From: Pseudomonas sp. 31-12
GTDB taxonomy: Bacteria > Pseudomonadota > Gammaproteobacteria > Pseudomonadales > Pseudomonadaceae
NCBI RefSeq assembly: GCF_003151075.1
Contig: NZ_CP029482.1
Span: 5,518,001-5,582,000 of the forward strand
Length of the DNA: 64,000 nucleotides
Direction of reading: 5' to 3'
In this document: piece after piece, positions 59,540 to 64,000 of the stretch
Layout of the letters: each line of letters opens with the position of its first letter
Numbering within the stretch: position 1 is the first letter of the stretch
Made by a program: the position numbers and the translations under genes
The notes under the pieces: generated by a model
What the model was told of the DNA's origin: nothing
What the model saw: the letters and a program-made list of their open reading frames with translations, nothing else
The model's database searches: none

Positions 59540-60238
59540 ATGATTGACTGGCATATCGTGTGTGATTTCGACGGGACCATCACCCGCACCGACGTGATCG
59601 ACAGCATCCTCCAACGGTTCGCCGACCCAAGCTGGGAAGCGATCGAAAACGAGTGGCTGGCGGGTGACATTGGTTCCCGTGAATGCCTCAGCCGCCAGCT
59701 CGCGCTGGTCAAGGCGACGTCCACCGAACTGCTCGGGTTCTTCGACACCATCGAAATCGACCCGGACTTCCCCGACTTCGTCGACCACGTGATCGGCCTC
59801 GGCGCGACCCTCGAAGTGGTTAGCGACGGCATCGAGCAAGGCATCGCACGGATCCTGGCGCGCCACTACGTCAGCCTCTTGCCGATCCTCGCCAACCGCT
59901 TGCGGCAACTCGACCACCAGAGCTGGCGCATCGACTTCCCGCATGCCAGCGACGCCTGCCGCGCCGCCTCCGGCAACTGCAAATGCAAATCCACCCCCAG
60001 CACCAAACGCGTGCTGGTGATCGGCGACGGCCAGTCCGACATGTGCGTGGCCGCCACCGCCGATTTCGTGTTCGCCAAGGATCGCCTGGCCGAGCACTGC
60101 GAGCGTAACGGCATCGCCTATGCGCGCTTCGACAGCTTCGCCGAACTGCCCGAGTTACTCGCCCTGCTGCCAAGCGCCAACGCCGCCAACGCCACCTCTT
60201 TCAACCTAGAAACACAGGAACGCTTCCACCATGTCTGA
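59540..60238 (+). CDS. HAD-IB phosphatase, MtnX-like
   Basis: A 232-residue haloacid dehalogenase-fold phosphatase. Motif I is CDFDGTITRTD (nucleophile D9, D11), motif II EVVSDG, and motif IV VIGDGQSDMCVA. A cysteine-containing CKCK insert near residue 150 resembles MtnX-type and phosphoserine-phosphatase-like members. No methionine salvage gene is nearby, so its phosphomonoester is unknown. It is the first gene of a five-gene co-directional run and overlaps the aminotransferase gene by 8 bases. Confidence 0.88.
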   Translation: MIDWHIVCDFDGTITRTDVIDSILQRFADPSWEAIENEWLAGDIGSRECLSRQLALVKATSTELLGFFDTIEIDPDFPDFVDHVIGLGATLEVVSDGIEQGIARILARHYVSLLPILANRLRQLDHQSWRIDFPHASDACRAASGNCKCKSTPSTKRVLVIGDGQSDMCVAATADFVFAKDRLAEHCERNGIAYARFDSFAELPELLALLPSANAANATSFNLETQERFHHV

Positions 60239-61625
60239 TATTCGAATCGCTACGCCTGAAGACCAGGTCCTTCTGGATAAAGAAGCCAAATACTGCTCCT
60301 ACGGCGACACCGTTCACTACATCGACCCGCCGCGCATCTTCAGCCGCTGCGAAGGCTCCTACGTCTGGGACACCGAAGACCAGGCCTACCTCGACCTGCA
60401 AATGTGGTACTCGGCGGTCAACTTCGGTTACGCCAACCCGCGCCTGAACAACGCGCTGAAACAGCAGATCGACACCCTGCCGCAGATCGCCAGCCAGTAC
60501 CTGCACAAAGGCAAGATCGAGCTCTCGGAAATGATCGCGGTGGACGCGAAGAACAAGTTCGGCCTCGACGGTCGCGTGCACTTCAACGTCGGCGGTTCGC
60601 AGTCCATCGAGGACTCGCTGAAGGTGGTGCGTAACGCCACCAACGGCAAAAGCCTGATGTTCGCCTTCGAGGGCGGTTACCACGGTCGCACCCTCGGCGC
60701 GTCGTCGATCACCTCCAGCTACCGCTATCGCCGCCGCTACGGCCACTTCGGCGAACGCGCCAATTTCATCCCGTTCCCGTACCACTTCCGCGGCCCCAAA
60801 GGCATGACCAAGGAAGAATACGGCAGCCATTGCGTGCAGCAATTCGCCCGGTTGTTCGAGACCGAATACAACGGCGTCTGGGACCCGAAAGTCGGCCAGA
60901 GCGAATACGCCGCCTTCTACGTCGAGCCGATCCAGGGCACCGGCGGCTACGTGATTCCGCCGATGAACTTCTACAGCGAACTCAAGCATGTGCTGGACCA
61001 GCACGGCATCTTGATGGTGGTCGACGAAATCCAGATGGGCTTCTACCGCACCGGCAAGCTGTGGTCGATCGAGCACTTCGACGTCAAACCGGACGTCATC
61101 GTCTTCGGTAAAGCCTTGACCAACGGCCTCAATCCGCTGGGCGGGATCTGGGCCAAGGAAGAGCTGATCAACCCGAAAATCTTCCCGCCAGGCTCCACCC
61201 ACTCGACCTTCGCCTCCAACCCGTTGGGCACGGCGGTGGGCCTGGAGATGTTCAAGATGACCAGCGAAGTCGACTACGGTGCGATGGTCATGAACAAGGG
61301 TAAATACTTCCTCGAAGGCCTGAAAGACTTGCAGAAACGCTACCCGATCATCGGCGATGTCGACGGTCTGGGCCTGGCCCTGCGTTGTGAAATCTGCGGT
61401 CCGGACGGCTTCACGCCGGACAAGGCAACCCTCGATTTCATGGTCGAAGAAGGCATGAAAGGCGACATCGAAATCGACGGCAAACGCCTCGGCTTGATCC
61501 TCGATGTGGGCGGTTACTACAAGAACGTGATCACCCTCGCGCCGTCGCTGGAAATCAGCTATCCGGAAATCGACCTCGGCATCGCGTTGCTCGACCGTCT
61601 GCTGCACCGGGCGATGACAAGATGA
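60231..61625 (+). CDS. Class III PLP aminotransferase
   Basis: A 464-residue fold-type I enzyme of the ornithine/omega-amino acid aminotransferase group. The cofactor lysine is K294 (VFGKALTNGLNPLGG). The pyridine-nitrogen aspartate is D265 in VVDEIQMG, and NVGGSQSIEDSLK binds phosphate. The alternating specificity residues do not identify a substrate. AGGA precedes the ATG. It is translationally coupled to the hydrolase that follows. Confidence 0.92.
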   Translation: MSDIRIATPEDQVLLDKEAKYCSYGDTVHYIDPPRIFSRCEGSYVWDTEDQAYLDLQMWYSAVNFGYANPRLNNALKQQIDTLPQIASQYLHKGKIELSEMIAVDAKNKFGLDGRVHFNVGGSQSIEDSLKVVRNATNGKSLMFAFEGGYHGRTLGASSITSSYRYRRRYGHFGERANFIPFPYHFRGPKGMTKEEYGSHCVQQFARLFETEYNGVWDPKVGQSEYAAFYVEPIQGTGGYVIPPMNFYSELKHVLDQHGILMVVDEIQMGFYRTGKLWSIEHFDVKPDVIVFGKALTNGLNPLGGIWAKEELINPKIFPPGSTHSTFASNPLGTAVGLEMFKMTSEVDYGAMVMNKGKYFLEGLKDLQKRYPIIGDVDGLGLALRCEICGPDGFTPDKATLDFMVEEGMKGDIEIDGKRLGLILDVGGYYKNVITLAPSLEISYPEIDLGIALLDRLLHRAMTR

Positions 61626-62500
61626 GCCAGCCTGAGATCGACATGGGCGAAGGCAGCGCCGGTTTCGTTCTCGGCAACGGCGAGGTCGCGGTGTTGTTGA
61701 TCCACGGCCTCACCGGCACGCCGACCGAGTTGCGCCGGGTCGCGATGGGCCTGGCCAAGGCCGGTTGCACGGTGTACGTGCCGACCCTGGCCGGCCACTG
61801 CGGGGACAACGCTGACCTGCAAGCCACCGGTTGGCGCGACTGGTACGAGAGCGCGCGCAACACCTTCATCGGTGTGCGGCGCAAACACCAGCACGTGTTC
61901 GTCGGCGGCTTGTCGATGGGTGCGGTGCTGGCGATGTACCTGGCCGCCGAGCATCCGGGGCAGATCGAGGGCTTGCTGCTGTATTCGACCACCCTGCGCT
62001 ACGACGGCTGGAACATGCCCAAAGTCGCGGTGCTCACGCCGTTGTTGATGGCAATTCCGTATGGCGTGCACCTGTGCCGCTTCAACGAAAAGTCGCCATT
62101 CGGCATCAAGGACGAACGCTTGCGCGCCATCGTCGAGCGGCAGATGAAGGCCGGTGAAAGCAGCAACGCCGGGCTGCTGACCATGTCCGGGGTGAGTGTC
62201 CGGGAACTGCATCGATTGGTGGCTGCGGTGAAAAAGCGCATGCCACAGATCACCACCCAGGCGCTGGTGTTGCACTCACGGGAAGACGACATCACCAGCC
62301 GCTGGAACGCCGACTATGTGGAACGCAAACTCGGCGGCCCGGTGGTGAAAATTCTCCTCGACGACTGCTACCACATGATCACCGTCGACCTGCAATACCG
62401 TCGCGTGGTGGAGCTGAGCGCAGACTTCATCCAGCACCGGTTCATGCAACAAGTCACCGCCCCGCAACCCATCCGCCAGGACTACCGGCAACTGGCCTGA
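61622..62500 (+). CDS. Alpha/beta hydrolase (carboxylesterase-like)
   Basis: A 292-residue hydrolase. The oxyanion motif is HGLTGTP (28-34), the nucleophile S98 is in GGLSMG, and a later LVLHSREDDITS and a C-terminal CYHMITVD supply the aspartate and histidine. It resembles monoglyceride lipase and thermostable carboxylesterase types. Within the run it may release an acyl or ester group from the aminotransferase or acyltransferase product. ATGA overlap upstream. Confidence 0.9.
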   Translation: MSQPEIDMGEGSAGFVLGNGEVAVLLIHGLTGTPTELRRVAMGLAKAGCTVYVPTLAGHCGDNADLQATGWRDWYESARNTFIGVRRKHQHVFVGGLSMGAVLAMYLAAEHPGQIEGLLLYSTTLRYDGWNMPKVAVLTPLLMAIPYGVHLCRFNEKSPFGIKDERLRAIVERQMKAGESSNAGLLTMSGVSVRELHRLVAAVKKRMPQITTQALVLHSREDDITSRWNADYVERKLGGPVVKILLDDCYHMITVDLQYRRVVELSADFIQHRFMQQVTAPQPIRQDYRQLA

Positions 62501-62514
62501 CCCAAGGAAACGAT

Positions 62515-63642
62515 GTGATCACTGCCCTTGCCTTTTCAACCATCGAAGCCATCGACCGCAGTGCCTGGAATGACTGTTTCCCCGGTGAACTGGAGGACTG
62601 GGATTATTACCGGGCCGTTGAACAGGCGGGCATTGCGGATTTCCAGTGGCGTTATCTGGCGCTGTACGAAGACGAGGTGTTGGTCGCAGCGGCGGTGGCG
62701 TTCACCACCGCGTATTCGCTGGACACCACGGTTCAAGGTTCGGGCAAACGCGTCACCGAACAGTTGCGCCGCTGGTGGCCGGGGCTGTTGGACGTGCACC
62801 TGTACGCCGTCGGTTCGCCGGTGGCCGAGCAATGCCATGTCGGGACCACACGCCAGATCGACCCCGCCCGGCGTCCGGCCTTGCTTGAGCAATTGTTAAT
62901 CCTGGCGCGCAACGACGCCGATCAAGCCGGCATCGGTCTGCTGGCGGTCAAGGACGCGTCCCACCGGGATCCGCAGTGGTTGCAGGTGTGCCAGGCAGCC
63001 GGTCTGCAAAGCATGCCAGGCCTGCCCAGCGCCGAACTGCCGATCCGTTTTGGCTCGGTGGACGCGTACCTCGGCACGCTCGGCAAATCCACTCGCAAAG
63101 ACCTGCGCCGCACGTTGCGCGGGCATGGTCCGCGCATCGAATGGCGGCGCTCAGTCGAAGACCTGCTCCCGCGAATGATGGCGCTGTACGAAGCCACCCT
63201 TTCACGCAGCGACCTGACCTTCGAACGCCTGCCGCCGGCCTACTTCCGCCAGGTCCTCGAACACCTCGATGAGCGCGCCGCGTGCGTGCTCTATTGGGTC
63301 GGCGAAGAGCTGGTAGCGTTCAACCTGGTGTTGCTCGACGAGCAACGCCTGGTCGATAAATTCTTCGCCCACGACCTGGCGAAAACCCGCGATCACAACC
63401 TGTACGTGCGCAGCTGGCTGGCCAATGTCGACTACTGTATTGAACACGGCATCCCGATCTACGCGTGCGGTCAGGCCGGCTATGCCAGTAAGCTGCGCCT
63501 GGGTTGCTCGTTTAGCGGCAACACCGTGTTTTTCCGCCACCGCAACCGAGTGCTCGACGGTTTGTTGCGACTGGTGAAAATGTTCATTCGACCGGACCGT
63601 TCCGATTCCGCCATGGCTGCTGCGATAAGCGAAGCACAATGA
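62515..63642 (+). CDS. GNAT/FemAB-like acyltransferase
   Basis: A 375-residue protein. The C-terminal half (about 180-330) contains the BioF2/GNAT-like pattern LGKSTRKDLRRTLR, YEATLSRSDLTFERLPPAYF and the terminal IYACGQAGYASKLRLG. Such proteins transfer acyl or aminoacyl groups. The start is GTG at 62515 (AAGGA upstream). It overlaps the sensor gene by ATGA. No substrate can be assigned. Confidence 0.82.
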   Translation: MITALAFSTIEAIDRSAWNDCFPGELEDWDYYRAVEQAGIADFQWRYLALYEDEVLVAAAVAFTTAYSLDTTVQGSGKRVTEQLRRWWPGLLDVHLYAVGSPVAEQCHVGTTRQIDPARRPALLEQLLILARNDADQAGIGLLAVKDASHRDPQWLQVCQAAGLQSMPGLPSAELPIRFGSVDAYLGTLGKSTRKDLRRTLRGHGPRIEWRRSVEDLLPRMMALYEATLSRSDLTFERLPPAYFRQVLEHLDERAACVLYWVGEELVAFNLVLLDEQRLVDKFFAHDLAKTRDHNLYVRSWLANVDYCIEHGIPIYACGQAGYASKLRLGCSFSGNTVFFRHRNRVLDGLLRLVKMFIRPDRSDSAMAAAISEAQ

Positions 63643-64000
63643 TCAAAGACCCACGCGCCACCGCCCGACCTTTCGCCCTCTCCGGCTGGAGCCTGCAGCG
63701 CAAACTGGTGCTGGCGTTCTGGCTGGTCAGCGTGATCCCGACCATGATCGCCGCGGAACTGGCGGCCACCACCCTGTCGCAGATTTTCGACAGCAACGTG
63801 CGGATCTGGCTGCAGGAATCGACCCAGATTGTCGAGGACGAGATCAGCGAAATCCTGCGGGATAACGCCCGAGCCGCGCAGTTGTTCCTGCGTTATACGC
63901 GCCCGCCCACGGATCGGTTGTCGAGCAAACACGACAAATTGACCACCGACATCGCCGACTCCATGGGCATCGACGTCGTGGCACTGGTGCGCGACAGCGA
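63639..64000 (+). CDS. Sensor kinase-like membrane protein, N-terminal part
   Basis: Only 120 residues are present before the window ends. An N-terminal helix (about 20-45, WSLQRKLVLAFWLVSVIPTM) leads to a periplasmic region with an amphipathic helix (IWLQESTQIVEDEISEILRD), a layout typical of sensor histidine kinases. No kinase domain is visible, so the type is inferred. It is coupled to the acyltransferase gene, so the run may encode its own sensing part. Confidence 0.7.
   Translation, partial: MIKDPRATARPFALSGWSLQRKLVLAFWLVSVIPTMIAAELAATTLSQIFDSNVRIWLQESTQIVEDEISEILRDNARAAQLFLRYTRPPTDRLSSKHDKLTTDIADSMGIDVVALVRDS

Noticed and set aside
59540..60238. MtnX-like phosphatase as a methionine salvage gene
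   Set aside because: No mtnA, B, C, D or K homologue is adjacent, and the HAD-IB group is broad. Only the fold is supported.

Overview
The window is a stretch of a high-GC Gram-negative chromosome that looks like a Pseudomonas of the fluorescens group. The gene orders metG-rnf-nth-PA3496, argG-motY-pyrC-rnt-peroxiredoxin-bfd-bfr-grxD-argF, glpF-glpK-glpR-glpD and the acidic amino acid transporter followed by its two-component system are all typical of that genus. So are the interspersed REP-type inverted repeats. No tRNA, rRNA or CRISPR array was recognised. Everything is read from the sequence and from memory of the families; no database search was run.

Layout. 1-5.5 kb: the end of an RND efflux pump, then the ColR/ColS envelope-stress system. 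Its neighbours are a methyltransferase (orf222-like) and an LPS-kinase-like wapQ/inaA gene on one side and a PAP2 phosphatase on the other, with candidate ColR boxes before both. 5.7-11.3 kb: groEL-groES, fxsA, a HugZ-like haem protein, an SDR and apbC. 11.7-18.5 kb: metG, a reduced Rnf-like membrane redox cluster (A, B, D, G, E, with no C), nth and a small PA3496-family gene. 18.6-20.3 kb: a LuxR-type response regulator, an AT-rich gap and an orphan two-helix membrane protein. 20.5-30 kb: argG, motY, pyrC, rnt, a 2-Cys peroxiredoxin, bfd, bfr, grxD, a molybdopterin oxidoreductase and a small helical protein. 30-39 kb: argF, an ABC ATPase, a PhzF-like isomerase, ybaK and the glycerol regulon glpFKR-glpD.

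39.1-49.1 kb is the most striking accessory region. A divergent LysR regulator faces an eight-gene operon encoding an MFS transporter, an NTF2-like protein, a flavin/2Fe-2S reductase, a Rieske oxygenase alpha and beta subunit, a tryptophan 2-monooxygenase-like enzyme, an indoleacetamide-hydrolase-like amidase and an aromatic amino acid permease. This suggests uptake of tryptophan or a similar amino acid, conversion to the arylacetamide and arylacetic acid, ring oxygenation, and export. I do not recognise this combination as a described pathway. It sits between glpD and the aat transporter, which I recall as near neighbours in P. putida.

49.1-56.4 kb: the acidic amino acid ABC transporter aatJQMP, preceded by two AauR-like boxes and a sigma-54 promoter, then the sensor and regulator aauS/aauR and a glpM-like gene. 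56.7-64 kb: an arginase-fold protein with a pair of small multidrug-resistance-type membrane proteins, a MipA-family outer membrane protein, and a compact operon of unknown purpose (HAD phosphatase, class III aminotransferase, alpha/beta hydrolase, acyltransferase, sensor kinase) that runs off the right edge.

Two families of inverted-repeat elements occupy many intergenic gaps. One has TGTGGGAGC ends (five paired copies and one lone arm). The other has TGTGGCGAGG ends (five copies).
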